Shown here: positions 38,301-52,139 of the stretch, one piece after another
Numbering within the stretch: the stretch's first letter is position 1
Layout: the number at the start of each line of letters is the position of its first letter
Assembly (NCBI RefSeq): GCF_050948175.1
Contig: NW_027490091.1
Span: 5,518,001 to 5,582,000 of the forward strand
DNA from: Xylocopa sonorina
Taxonomy: Eukaryota; Arthropoda; Insecta; Hymenoptera; Apidae
Reading direction: 5' to 3'
Length of the DNA: 64,000 bases
The notes under the pieces: generated by a model
Database searches by the model: none
What the model was told of the DNA's origin: nothing
The model's input: the letters and a program-made list of their open reading frames with translations, nothing else
Made by a program: the position numbers and the translations under genes

Positions 38301-40949
38301 TACACTTTGCTAGGAAGTAGCGTTAGCAGATATCTACGTATCGAAGCAATAGATTTCTAATGCTTCTTAAAAAGCAATGTTGCATCGCAGTTCTATGTTT
38401 CATGATGAGATACAATATTCATTGCAAAGTGTTACGTATACTTCGTCTGCACTACAAAAGAATGTAAATGCCACACTACCTTGCTAAGAAATAGCGTTTC
38501 CAGATGTCAAAGCATCGAAGCAATTGATTTCCAATGCTTCTTTAAACGGGATATCAACTCTCAGTTCTATGTTTCACGATAAGATACAATATTCATTGCG
38601 AAGTGTCATGTAGACCTCGCATACACTTCAAATGAATTTAAATGCTACATTTCCTTCCTAGGAAGTAGGGTTTGCAGATGTCTACGTATCGAAGCAATAG
38701 AATTCTAATGCTTCTTAAATCGCCATGTTGCATCTCATTTCTATGTTTCACGATAAGATATAATATTCATTGTGCAGTGTTATGTATATCCCGTCTACTC
38801 TTCAAATGAATGTAAATGCGACACTCCCTTGCTAGGAAGTAGCGTTTGCAAATGTCTACGTATCGAAGCAATAGAGTCCTAATGCTTCTTAAATCGCCAT
38901 GTTGCATCTCATTTCTATGTTTTATGATAAGATATAATATTCATTGTGCAGTGTTACGTATATCTCGTCTATACATGAAATGAATGTAAATGCGACACTT
39001 CCTTGCTAGGAAATAGCGTTCGCAGATGTCTACGTATCGAAGCAATAGAGTTCTAATGCTTCTTAAATCGTTATATCGCATCTCATATCTACGTTTCTTG
39101 ATAAGATATAATATTCATTGTGGAGTGTTATGTATACCTCGTATTCACTTCAAAAGAATGTAAATGCGACACTTCCATGCTAGGAAGTAGCGTTTGCAGA
39201 TGTCTACGTATCGAAGCAATAGTGTTCTAATGCTTCTTAAATCGCCATATTACATCACATTTCTATGTTTCATGATAAGATATAATATTCATTGTGAAGT
39301 GTTATGTATACCTCGTATTCACTTCAAAAGAATGTAAATGCGACACTTCCTTGCTAGGAAATAGCGTTTGCAGATGTCTACGTATCGAAGCAATAGAGTT
39401 CTAATGCTTCTTAAATCGCCATGTTGCATCTCATTTCTATGTTTCATGATAAGATATAATATTCATTGTGCAGTGTTATGTATACCTCGTATTCACTTCA
39501 AAAGAATGTAAATGCGACACTTCCTTGCTAGGAAATAGCGTTTACAGATGTCTACGTATCGAAGCAATAGAGTTCTAATGCTTCTTAAATCGCCATGTTG
39601 CATCTCATTTCTATGTTTCATGATAAGATATAATATTCATTGTGCAGTGTTATGTATACCTCGTATTCACTTCAAAAGAATGTAAATGCGACACTTCCTT
39701 GCTAGGAGATAGCGTTTGCAGATGTCTACGTATCGAAGCAATAGAGTTCTAATGCTCCTTAAATCGCCATATCGCATCTCATTTCTATGTTTCATGATAA
39801 GATATAATATCCATTGTGCAGTGTTATTTATACTTCGTATTCACCTCAAAAGAATGTAAATGCGACACTTGCTTGCTAGGAAATAGCGTTTGCAGATGTC
39901 TACGTATCGAAGCAATAGAGTTCTAATGCTTCTTAAATCGCGATATCGCATCACATTTCTATGTTTCATGATAAGATATAATATCCATTGTGCAGTGTTA
40001 TTTATACTTCGTATTCACCTCAAAAGAATGTAAATGCGACACTTGCTTGCTAGGAAATAGCGTTTGCAGATGTCTACGTATCGAAGCAATAGAGTTCTAA
40101 TGATACTTAATTCGCGGTATCGCATCTCATATCTATGTTTCATGATAATATGTAATATTCATTGCGAAGTGTCATGTATACCTCGCATACACTTCAAATG
40201 AATGTGAATGCGACAGTTCCTTGCTAGGAAATAGCGTTAGCAGATATCTACGTATCGAAGCAATAGAATCCTAATGCTTCTTAAATCGCCATATTGCATG
40301 ACATTTCTATGTTTCATGATAAGATATAAAATTCATTGTGGAGTGTCATGTATTCCTCGTATTTACTTCCAAAGAGTGTAAACGCGACACTTCCTTCCGA
40401 GGAAATAGCGTTTGCTGATGTCCACGTATCGTAACATTAGTGCTCTAATGCTTCTCAAAACGCGACATCGTCTCTCATTTCTATGTTTCATGATAGTATA
40501 TAATATTCATTGCGTAATGTCATGTACACCTCGCATACACTTCAAATGAATGTAAATGCGACACTTCCTTGCTAGGAAATAGCGTTTGGAGATGTCTACG
40601 TATCGAAGCAATAGAATTCTAATGCTTCATAAAGCGCCATATAGCATTTCATTTCTATGTTTCACGACAAGATGTAATATTCATTGCGAAGTGTCATGTA
40701 TACCTCGTATTCCTTTCAAAAGAATGTAAATGCGACACTTCCTTGCTAGGAAATAGCGTTTGCAGATGTCTACGTATCGAAGCAATAGAATTCTAGTGCT
40801 TCATAAGGCGCCATATAGCATCTCATTTCTATATTTCATGATAAGATGTAATATTCATTGCGAAGTGTCGTGTATACCTCGTGATCCTTTCAAAAGAATG
40901 TAAATGCTACACTTCCTTGCTAGGAAATAGCGTTTGCAGATGTCTACGT

Positions 40950-41000
40950 ATCGAAGCAATAGAGTTCTAATATAATGTGATGTATACCTCGCATACACTT
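40950..41000 (+). repeat. Internally deleted satellite monomer
   Basis: The sequence TAGAGTTCTAATATAATGTG joins the TTCTAAT box directly to the ATATAAT...TGTATACC segment, so roughly 75-85 bp including GCGATATCGC and TGTTTCATGAT are lost. The short shared TAAT/ATAAT at the joint suggests slippage or microhomology repair. Confidence 0.75.
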
Positions 41001-44000
41001 CAATTGAATGTACATGCGACACTTCCATGCTAGGAAATAGCGTTTGCAGATGTCTACGTATCGAAGCAATAGAGTTCTAATGCTTCTCAAATCGCCATAT
41101 CGCATCTCATTTCTATGTTTCATGATAAGATATAATATTCATTACGAAGTGTCATGTATATCTCGCATGCACTTCAATTGAATGTACACGCGAAACTTCC
41201 ATGCTAGGAAATAGCGATTGCAGATGTCTGCGTATCGAAGCAATCGAATTCTAATGCTTCTTATATCGTCATATCGCATCTCATTTCTATGTTTCATGAT
41301 AAGATATAATATTCAATGCGAAGTGTCATGTATACCTCGCATACACTTCAAATGAATGTGAGTGCGACAGTTCCTTGCTAGGAAATAGAGTTTGCAGATA
41401 TCTACGTATCGAAGCAATAGAGTTCCAAAGCTTCTTAAATCGCGATACCGCATCTCATTTTTATGTTTCATGATAAGATATAATAATCATTGTGCTCTGT
41501 TATGAATATTTCGTAGTCACTTCAAAAGAATGTAAATGCGACACTTCCTTGCTAGGCAATAGCATTTGCAGGTGTCTACGTATCGAAGCAATAGTTTTCT
41601 AATGCTTCTTAAATCGTCATATCGCATCTCATATTTACGTTACATGATAAGATATAATATTCACTGCGAAGTGTCATGTATACCTCGTATTCCATTCAAA
41701 AGAATGTAAATGCGACACTTCCTTCCTAGGAAGTAGCGTTTGCAGATGTCTACGTATCGTAGCATTAGATCTCTAATGCTTCTCAAAACGCGATATCGTG
41801 ACTCATTACTATGTTTCATGATAATATATAATATTCACTGCGAAGTGTCATGTATACCTAGCATACACTTCAGATTAATGTAAATGCGACACTTCCTTGC
41901 TAGGAAATAGCGTTTGCAGATGTCTACGCATCGAACCAATAGACTTCTAATGCTTCTTAAATCGCCATATCGCATCTCATTTCTATGTTTCATGTTAAGA
42001 TATAATATTCATTGTGCAGTGTTATGTATATCTCGTATATACTTCAAATGGATGTAAATGCGACACTCCCTTGCTAGGAAATAGCGTTTGCAGACGTCTA
42101 CGTATCGTGGCATTAGAGTTCTAATGCTTCTCAAAACGCGATGTCGCATCTCATTTCTATGCTTCATGTTAAAATATAATATTCATTGCGAAGTGACATG
42201 TATACCTCGTACTCACTTCAAAATAATGTAAATGCGACACTTCCTTGCTAGGAAGTAGCATTTGCAGATCTCTACGTACCGAAGCAATAAAATTGTAATG
42301 CTTCTTATATTTTCATATCGCATCTCATATCTACGTTTCATGATAAGACATAATATTCATTGCGAAGTGTCATGTATACCTCGCACTCCTTTCAAAAGAA
42401 TGTAAATGGGACACTTCCTTGCTAGGAAGTAGCGTTTGCAGGTGTCTACGTATCGAAGCAATAGGGATCTAATGCTTCTTAAATCGCCATATCGCTTCTC
42501 ATTTCTATGTTTCATGATAATATATAATATTCACTGCGAAGTGTCATGTATACCTCGTCTATACTTCAACTGAATACACATACGACACTTCCTTGCTAGG
42601 AAATAGCGTTTGCAGATGTCTACGTGTCGAAGCAATAGATTTCTAATGCTTCTTAAATCGCCATATAACATCTCATTCCTATGTTTCATGATAAGATATA
42701 ATATTCATTGTGGAGTGTTATGTATACCTCGTATTCACTTCAAAAGAATGTAAACGCGACACTTCCTTGCCAGGAAATAGCGTTTGCAGATGTCTACGTA
42801 TCGTAGCATTAGAGTTCTAATGCTTCCGAAAACGCGATATCGCTACATATTTCTATGTTTCATGATAATATACAATATTCACTGTGGAGTGTTATGTATA
42901 CCTCGTATTCATTTCAAAAGAATGTAAATGCGACACTTCCTTGCTAGGAAATAGCGTTTGCAGATGTCTACGTATCGAAGCAATAGATTTCTAAAGCTTG
43001 CTAATTCGCGATATCGCATCTCATATCTACGTTTCATGATAATATATAATATTCATTGCGAAGTGTCACCTATACCTCGCGTACACTTCTAACGAATGTA
43101 AATGCGACACTTCCTTGCTAGGAAATAGCGTTTGCTGATGTCTACGTATCGATGCAATAGAGTTCTAATACTTCTTAAATCGCCATATCGCATCTCATTT
43201 CTATGTTTCATGATACGATATAATATTCATTGTGCAGTGTTATGTATATCTCGTATATACTTCAAATTAATGTAAATGCGACACTTCCTTGCTAGGAAAT
43301 AGCGTTTGCAGATGTCTACGTATCGAAGCAATAGTGTTCTAATTCTTCTTAAATCGCCATATCGCCTCTCATTTCTATGTTTCATGATAAGATATAATAT
43401 TCATTTTGCAGTGTTCTGTATATCTGATCTATACTTCAAATGAATGTAAATGCGAACCTTCCTTGCTAGGAAATAGCGTTTGCAGATGTCTGCGAATCGT
43501 GGCATTAGAGTTCTAATGCTTCTCAAAACGCGGTATCGCTATTCATTTCTATGTTTCGTGATAATATATAATATTCATTGCGAAGTGCCATGTATATCTC
43601 GCATACACTTCAATTGATTGTAAATGCGACACTTCCTTGCTAGGAAATAACGTTTACAGATGTCTGCGTATCGTGGCATTAGAGTTCTAATGCTTCTCAA
43701 ATCGCGGTATCGCTTCTCATTTCTATGTTTCGTGATAATATATAATATTCATTGCGAAGTGCCATGTATATCTCGCATACACTTCAATTGAATGTACATG
43801 CGACACTTCTTTGCTAGGAAGTAGCGTTTGCAGATGTCTACGTATCGAAGCAATAGAGTTCTAATGATTCTTAAATCGTCATATCGCATCTCATTTCTAT
43901 GTTTCATGATAAGATATAATATTCATTGCGAAGTGTCATGTATACCTCGTATTCCTTTCAAAAGAATGTAAATGCGATACTTCCTTTGCTTGGAAATAGA

Positions 44001-47000
44001 GTCTGCATATGTCTACGTATCGTGGCATTAGGGCTCTAATGCTTCTCAAAACGCGATATTGCTTCTCATTTCTATGTTTCATGACAATATATAATATTCA
44101 TAGCGAAGTGTCATGTATACCTCGCATACACATTAGTTGAATGTACATGCGACACTTCCTTGCTAGGAAATAGCGTTTCCAGATGTCTGCGTATCGAAGC
44201 AATAGAGTTCTAAAGCTTCTTAAATCGCGATATCGCATCTCAATTCTATGTTTCATGATAATATATAATATTCATTGCGAAGTGTCATGTATACCTCGCA
44301 CACACTTGAAACGAATGTACATGCGACACTTCCTTGCTAGGAAATAGCTTTTGCACATGTCTACGTTTCGTGGCATTAGAGTTCTAAGGCTTCTCAAAAC
44401 GCGATATCGCTTCTCATTTCTATGTTTCAGGATAATATATAATATTCATTGCGAAATGTCATGTATACCTCGCATACACTTAAAATGAATGTAAATGCGA
44501 CACTTCCCTCGTAGGAAATAGCGTTTGCAGATGTCTACGTATCGAAGCAATAGAATTCTAATGCTTCTTAAATCGTCATATCGAGTCTCATTTTTTATGT
44601 TTCATGATAAGATATAATATTCATTGCGAACTATCATATATGCCTCGCATACACTTCAAATGAGTGTTAATGCGACACTTCCTTGCTAGGAAATAGCGTT
44701 TGCAGATGTCTCCGGATCGAAGAAATAGTGTTCTAATGCTTCTTAAATCGCGATATCGCATCTCATTTCTATGTTTCGTGATAAGATATAATATTCATTG
44801 CGAAGTGTCATGTATACCTCGCATGCACTTAAAATGAATGTAAATGCGACACTTCCTTGCTAGGAAGTAGCGATTGCAGATGTCTACGTATCGAAGGAAT
44901 AGTTTTCTAATGCTTCTTAAATCGTCATATCGCATCTCATATCTACCTTTCTTGATAGGATATAATATTCATTGCGAAGTGTCATGTATACCTCGTATTC
45001 CTTTCAAAAGAATGTAAGTGCGACACTTCCTTGCTAGGAAGTAGCGTTTGCTGATGTCTACGTATCGAAGCAATAGTGTTCTAATTTTTTTTAAATCGCG
45101 ATATCGCATCCCATTTCTATGTTTCATGACAAGATATAATATTCATTGTGCAGTGTTATGTATACCTCGTATTCACTTCAAAAGTATGTGAGTGCGACAC
45201 TTCCTTGCTAGGAAGTTGCGTTTGCAGATGTCTACGTATCGAACCAATAAATTTCTAATGCTTCTTAATTCGCCATATCGCATCCCATTTCTATGTTTCA
45301 TGATAAGATATAATATTCATTGTGCATTGTTATGTATATCTCGTCTATACTTCAAATGGATGTAAATGCGACACTCCCTTGCTAGGAAATAGGGTTTGCA
45401 GATTTCTACGTATCGAAGCAATAGAGTTCTTATGATTCTTAAATCGTCATATCGCATCCCATTTCTACATTTCCTGATGAGATATAATATTCATTGCGAA
45501 GTGCCATGTATACCTCGTATTCCTTTCAAGAGAATGTAAATGCGACACTTCCTGGCTAGGAAGTAGCGTTTGCAGATGTCTACGTATCGTAGCAATAGTG
45601 TTCTAATTTTTCTTAAATCGCGATATCGCATCCCATTTCTATGTTTCATGATGAGATGTAATATTCATTGTGCAGTGTCATGTATATCTCGTCTACACTT
45701 CAAATGAATGTAAATGCGACACTTCCTTCCTGGCAAATGTCGTTTGCAGATGTCTACGTATCGTGGCATTAGAAGTCTAATGCTTCTCAAAACGCGAAAT
45801 CGCTACTCATTACTATGTTTCATGATAATATATAATATTCATTGCGGAGTGTTATGTATACCTCCCATACACTACAAATGAATGTGAATGCGACAGTTCC
45901 TTGCTAGGAAATAGCGTTTGCAGATATCTACGTATCGAAGCAATAGAGTTCTAATGCTTCTTAAATCGCGATATCGCACCTCATTTCTATGTTTCATGAT
46001 AAGATATAATATTCATTGTGTAGTGTTATGTTTATCTCATCTATACTTCAAATGAATGTAAATGCGACACTTCCTTGCTAGGAAGTTGCGTTTGCAGATG
46101 TCTACGTATCGAAGCAATAGTGCTCTAATGCTTCTCAAAACGCGATATCGCATCTCATTTTTATGTTTCATGATAAGATATAATATTCATTGTGCAGTGT
46201 TATGTATTTCTCGTCTATACTTCAAATGAATGTAAATGCTACACTTCCTTGCTAGGAAATAGCGTTTGCAGATGTCTACGTTTTGTGGCAATAGAGTTCT
46301 AATGCTTCTCAAAACGCGATATCGCTTCTCATTTCTATGTTTCATGATAATATATAATTTTCATTGGGGAGTGTTATGCATACCTCGTATTCACTTCAAA
46401 AGAATGCAAATGCGACGCATCCTTGCTAGGAAATAGCGTTTGCAGGTGTCTACGCATCGAACCAATAGAGTTCTAAATCTTTCTAATTCGCGATATCGCA
46501 TCTCATTCCTATGTGTCATGATAAGATATAATATTCATTGTGGAGTGTTAAGTATACCTCGTATTCGTTTCAAAAGAATGTAAATGCGACAGTTCTTTGC
46601 TAGGAAGTAGCATTTGCAGATGTCTACGTATCGAAGCAATAGTGTTCTAATGCTTCTTAAATCGCGATATCGCATCTCATTTCTATGTTTCATGAATATA
46701 TATAATATTTATTGCGAAGTGTCATGTAAACCTCGCATACACTTAAAATGAATGCAAATGCGACACTTCCTTGCAAGGAAATAGCGTTTGCAGATGTCTA
46801 CGTATCGAAGCAATAGATTTCTAAAGCTTGCTAATTCGCGATATCGCACCTCATATCTATGTTTCATGATAATATATAATATTCATTGCGAAGTTTCATG
46901 TATACATCGCATACAATTCAAACGAATGTCAATGCGACAGTTTCTTGTGGGAAATAGTGTTTGCAGATGTCTACGTATCGAAGCAACAGCGTTCCAATGC

Positions 47001-47493
47001 TTCTTAAATCGTCATATCACATCTCCTTTGTATGTTTCATGATAAGATATAATATTCATTGTACAGTGTTATGTATACCTCGTATTCACTTGAAAAGAAT
47101 GTAAATGCGACACTTCCTTGCTAGGAAGTAGCGTTTGCATATGTCTACGTACCGAAGCAATAGTGTTCTAATGCTTCTTAAATCGTCATATCGCATCTCA
47201 TTTCTACGTTTCATGATAAGATATAATATTCATTGCGATGTGTCATGTATACCTCGTATTCCTTTCAAAAGAATGTAAATGCGACACTTCCTTGCTAGGA
47301 AATAGCGTTGGCAGATGTCTACGTGTCGAAGCAATAGAGTTCTAATGCTTCTCAAAACGCGATATCACGTCTCATTCCTATGTTTCATAATAAGATATAA
47401 TATTCAATGTGCAGTGTTATGTACTGCTCGTATTCACTTCAAAAGAAAATAAATGCGACAATACCTTGCTAGGAAATAGCGTTTGCAGATGTC

Positions 47494-47985
47494 TCCGTAT
47501 CGAAGAAATAGTGTTTTAATGCTTCTTAAATCGCGATATCGCATCTCATTTCTATGTTTCATGATAAGATATAATATTCATTGCAAAGTGACATGTATAC
47601 ATTGTATTCACTTGAAAAGAATGTAAATGCGACACTTCCTTGCTAGGAAGTAGCGTTTGCAGATGTGTACGTACCGAAGCAATAGAGTTCTAATGCTTCC
47701 TAAATCGTCATATCGCATCTCATTTCTATGTTTCATGATAAGATATAATATTCAATGTGCAGTGTTATGTACTCCTCGTACTCACTTCAAAAGAAAGTAA
47801 ATGCGACAATACCTTGCTGGGAAAGAGCGTTTGCAGATGTCTCCGTATCGAAGAAATAGTGTTCTAATGCTTCTTAAATCGCGATATCGCATCTCATGTC
47901 TACGTTTCATGATAAGATATAATATTCATTGCAAAGTGACATGTATACATTGTATTCCTTACAAAAGAATATAAATTCGACACTT
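47494..47985 (+). repeat. 8-monomer-spaced higher-order repeat, copy 1
   Basis: Matches 48,885-49,376 at an offset of 1,391 bp (8 x 174). Markers are CTCCGTATCGAAGAAAT, GCAAAGTGACATGTATACA and TTGCTGGGAAAGAGCG. A separate pair, 46,790-46,960 and 48,710-48,875, shares the short variant TTGTGGGAAATAG or CTGTGGGAAATAG. Confidence 0.8.
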
Positions 47986-48884
47986 CCTTGCTAGGATGTA
48001 GCGTTTGCAGATGTCTACGTATCGAAGCAATAGGGATCTATTGCTTCTTAAATCGCCATATCGCTTCTCATTTCTATGTTTCATGATAATATATAATATT
48101 CACTGCGAAGTGTCATGTATACCTCGCACACACTTCAAAAGAATGTAAATGCGACACTTCCTTGTTAGGAAGTAGCGTTTGCAGATGTCTACGTATCGAA
48201 GCAATAGTGTTCTAATGCTTCTTAAATCGCGATATCGCATCTCATTTCTATGTTTCACGATAAGATATAATATTCATTCTGTAGTGTTATGTTTATCTCA
48301 TCTATACTTCAAATGAATGTAAATGCGACACTTCCTTGCAAGGAAATAGCGTTTGCGGACGTATGCGTATCGTGGCATTAGAGTTCTAATGCTTCTCAAA
48401 ACGCGATATCGCATCTCATTTCTATGTTTCATGATAAGATATAATATTCATTGTGCAGTGTTATGTATTTCTCGTCTATACTTCAAATGGATGTAAATGC
48501 GACACTTCCTTGCTAGGAAATAGCGTTTGCAGATGTCTACGCATCGAACCAATAGAGTCCTAAATCTTTCTAACTCGCGATATCGCATCTCATTCCTATG
48601 TGTCATGATAAGATATAATATTCATTGTGGAGTGTTATGTATACCTCGTATTCGTTTCAAAAGAATGTAAATGCGACACTTCCTTGCTAGTAAATAGCGT
48701 TTGCAGATGTCTACGTATCGAAGCAATAGATTTCTAAAGCTTGCTAATTCGCTATATCGCACCTCATATCTATGTTTCATGATAATATATAATATTCAGT
48801 GCGAAGTTTCATGTATACCTCGCATACAATTCAAACGAATGTGAATGCGACAGTTCCCTGTGGGAAATAGTGTTTGCAGATGTC

Positions 48885-49376
48885 TCCGTATCGAAGAAAT
48901 TGTGTTTTAATGCTTCTTAAATCGCGATATCGCATCTCATTTCTATGTTTCATGATAAGATATAATATTCATTGCAAAGTGACATGTATACATTGTATTC
49001 ACTTGAAAAGAATGTAAATGCGACACTTCCTTGCTAGGAAGTAGCGCTTGCAGATGTGTACGTACCGAAGCAATAGAGTTCTAATTCTTCTTAAATCGTC
49101 ATATCGCATCTCATTTCTATGTTTCATGATAAGATATAATATTCAATGTGCAGTGTTATGTACTCCTCGTACTCACTTCAAAAGAAAGTAAATGCGACAA
49201 TACCTTGCTGGGAAAGAGCGTTTGCAGATGTCTCCGTATCGAAGAAATAGTGTTCTAATGCTTCTTAAATCGCGATATCGCATCTCATGTCTACGTTTCA
49301 TGATAAGATATAATATTCATTGCAAAGTGACATGTATACATTGTATTCCTTACAAAAGAATGTAAATGCGACACTT
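48885..49376 (+). repeat. 8-monomer-spaced higher-order repeat, copy 2
   Basis: Partner of 47,494-47,985, followed by a further partial echo at about 49,540-49,640 (CTCCGTATCGAAGAAATAG). Confidence 0.8.
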
Positions 49377-52139
49377 CCTTGATAGGAAGTAGCGCTTGCA
49401 GATGTGTACGTACCGAAGCAATAGAGTTCTAGTGCTTCTTAAATCGTCATATCGCATCTCATTTCTATGTTTCATGATAAGATATTATATTCAATGTGCA
49501 GTGATATGTACTGCTCGTATTCACTTCAAATGAAAATAAATGCGACAATACCTTGCTAGGAAATAGCGTTTGCAGATGTCTCCGTATCGAAGAAATAGTG
49601 TTTTATTGCTTCTTAAATCGCGATATCGCATCTCATTTCAATGTTTCATGATAAGATATAATATTCATTGTGCAGTGTTATGTATACCTCGTATTCATTT
49701 GAAAAGAATGTAAATGCGACACTACCTTGCTAGGAAGTAGCGTCTGCAGATGTCTACGTACCGAAGCAGTAGTGTTCTAATGCTTCTTAAATCGTCATAT
49801 CGCATCTCATTTCTATGTTTCATGATAAGATATAATATTCATTGCGATGTGTCATGTATACCTCGTACTCCTTTCTAAAGAATGTAAATGCCACACTTCC
49901 TTGCTAGGAAGTAGCGTTGGCAGATATCTACGTATCGAAGCAACAGTGTTCTTATGCTTCTCAAAAAGCGATATCGCATTTCATGCCTACGCTTCATGAT
50001 AAGATATAATATTCATTGCGAAGTGACATGTATACCTCGTATTCCTTATAAAAGAATGTAAATGCGACACTTCCTTGCTAGGAAATAGCGTTTGCAGATG
50101 TCTACGTATCGAAGCAATAAGCATCTTATGCTTCATAAATCGCGATATCGCATCTCATATCTATGTTTCATGATCAGATATAATATTCAGGGTGTAGTGT
50201 TACGTATACCTCGTATTCACTTCAAAAGAACGTAAATGCGACACTACCTTGCTAGGAAGTAGCGTTTTCAGATGTCTACGTATTGAAGCAATAGAGTTCT
50301 AATGCTTCTTAAATCGCCATATTACATCACATTCCTATGTTTCATGATAAGATATAATATTCATTGTGGAGTGTTATGTATTCCTCGTATTCACTTGAAA
50401 AGAATGTAAATGCGACACTTCCTTGCTAGGAATTAGCGTTTGCAGATGTCTACGTATCGAAGCAGTAGAGTTCTAATGCTTCTTAAATCGCCATATCGCA
50501 TCTCATTTCTATGTTTCATGATAAGATATAATAATCGTGCAGTGTTATGTATATCTCGTCTATACTTCAAATGGATGTAAATGCGACACTTACTTGCTGG
50601 GAAATAGCGTTTGCAGATGTCTATGTATCGAAGCAATAGTTTTCTAATGCTTCCTAAATCGTCATATCGCATCTCATTTCTATGTTTCATGATAAGATAT
50701 AATATTCATTGCGAAGTGTCATGTATACCTCGTATTCCTTTCAAAAGAATGTAAATGCGACACTTTCTTGCTAGGAAGTAGCGTTTGCTGATGTCTACGT
50801 ATCGAAGCAATAGGGATCTAATGCTTCTTAAATCGCCATATCGCTTTTCATTTGTATGTTTCATGATAATATAAAATATTCACTGCGAAGTGTCATGTAT
50901 ACCTCGCATACACTCCAAATGAATGTAAATGCGACAATTCCTTCCTAGGAAATAGCGTTTGCAGATGTCTACGTATCGAAGCAATAGTGTTCTAATGCTT
51001 CTTAAATCGCGATATCGCATCTCATTTCTATGTTTCATGATATGATATAATATTCATTGCGATGTGTCATGTATACCGCGTATTCCTTTCAAAAGAAAGT
51101 AAATGCGACACTTTCTTGCTAGGAAGTAGCGTTTGCAGATATCTACGTATCGAACCAATAGATTTCTAATGCTTCTTAGATCGCCATATCGCATTTCATT
51201 TCTATGTTTCATGATATGATATAATATTCATTGTGCAGTGTTATGTATACCTCGTATTCCTTTCAAAAGAATGTAAATGCGACACTTCCTGGCTAGGAAG
51301 AAGAGTCTGCAGATGTCTACGAATCGAAGCAATAGAGTTCTAATGCTTCTTATAAAGCCATATCGCATCTCATTTCTATGTTTCATGATAAGATATAATA
51401 TTCATTGTGCAGTGTTATGTATATCTCGTCCATACTTCAAATGGATGTAAATGCGACACTTCCTTGCTAGGAAATAGCGTTTGCAGATGTCTACGTATCG
51501 TGGCATTAGTGTTCTAATGCTTCTCAAAACGCGATACCGCAATTCATTACTATGTTTCATGACAAGATATAATAATCATTGTGCAGTGTTATGTATATCT
51601 CGTCTATACTTCAAATGGATGTAAATGCGACACTTACTTACTAGGAAATAGCGTTTGCAGATGTCTACGTATCGAAGCAATAGAGTTCTAATGCTTCTTA
51701 GATCGTCATATCGCATCTCACATCTATGGTTCATGATAAGATATAATATTCATTGCGAAGTGTCATGTATACCTCGTATTCCTTTCAAAAGAATGTAAAT
51801 GCTACACTTCCTTGCTAGGAAGTAGCGTTTTCAGATGGCTAGGTATCGAACCAATAGATTTCTAGTGCTTCTTAAATCGCCATATCGCATCTCATTTCTA
51901 TGTTTTATGATAAGATATAATATTCATTTTGCAGTGTTATGTATATCTCGCATACACTTAAAATGAATGTAAATGCGACACTTCCTTGCTAGGAAATAGC
52001 GTTTGCAGTTGTCTACGTATTGTAGCAATAGGGATCTAATGCTTCTTAGAACGCGATATCGCATCCCATTTCTGTGTTTCATGATTAGATATAATATTCA
52101 TTGCGAAGGGTTATGTATTCCTTGTATTCACTTCAAATG

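Noticed and set aside
37873..38305. Frames of 61, 118 and 115 codons across the GC-rich insert
   Set aside because: The first two start in satellite and run into the insert, and none fits the splice donor at 38,095. The - strand frame ending at the donor is the more plausible one and is listed instead.
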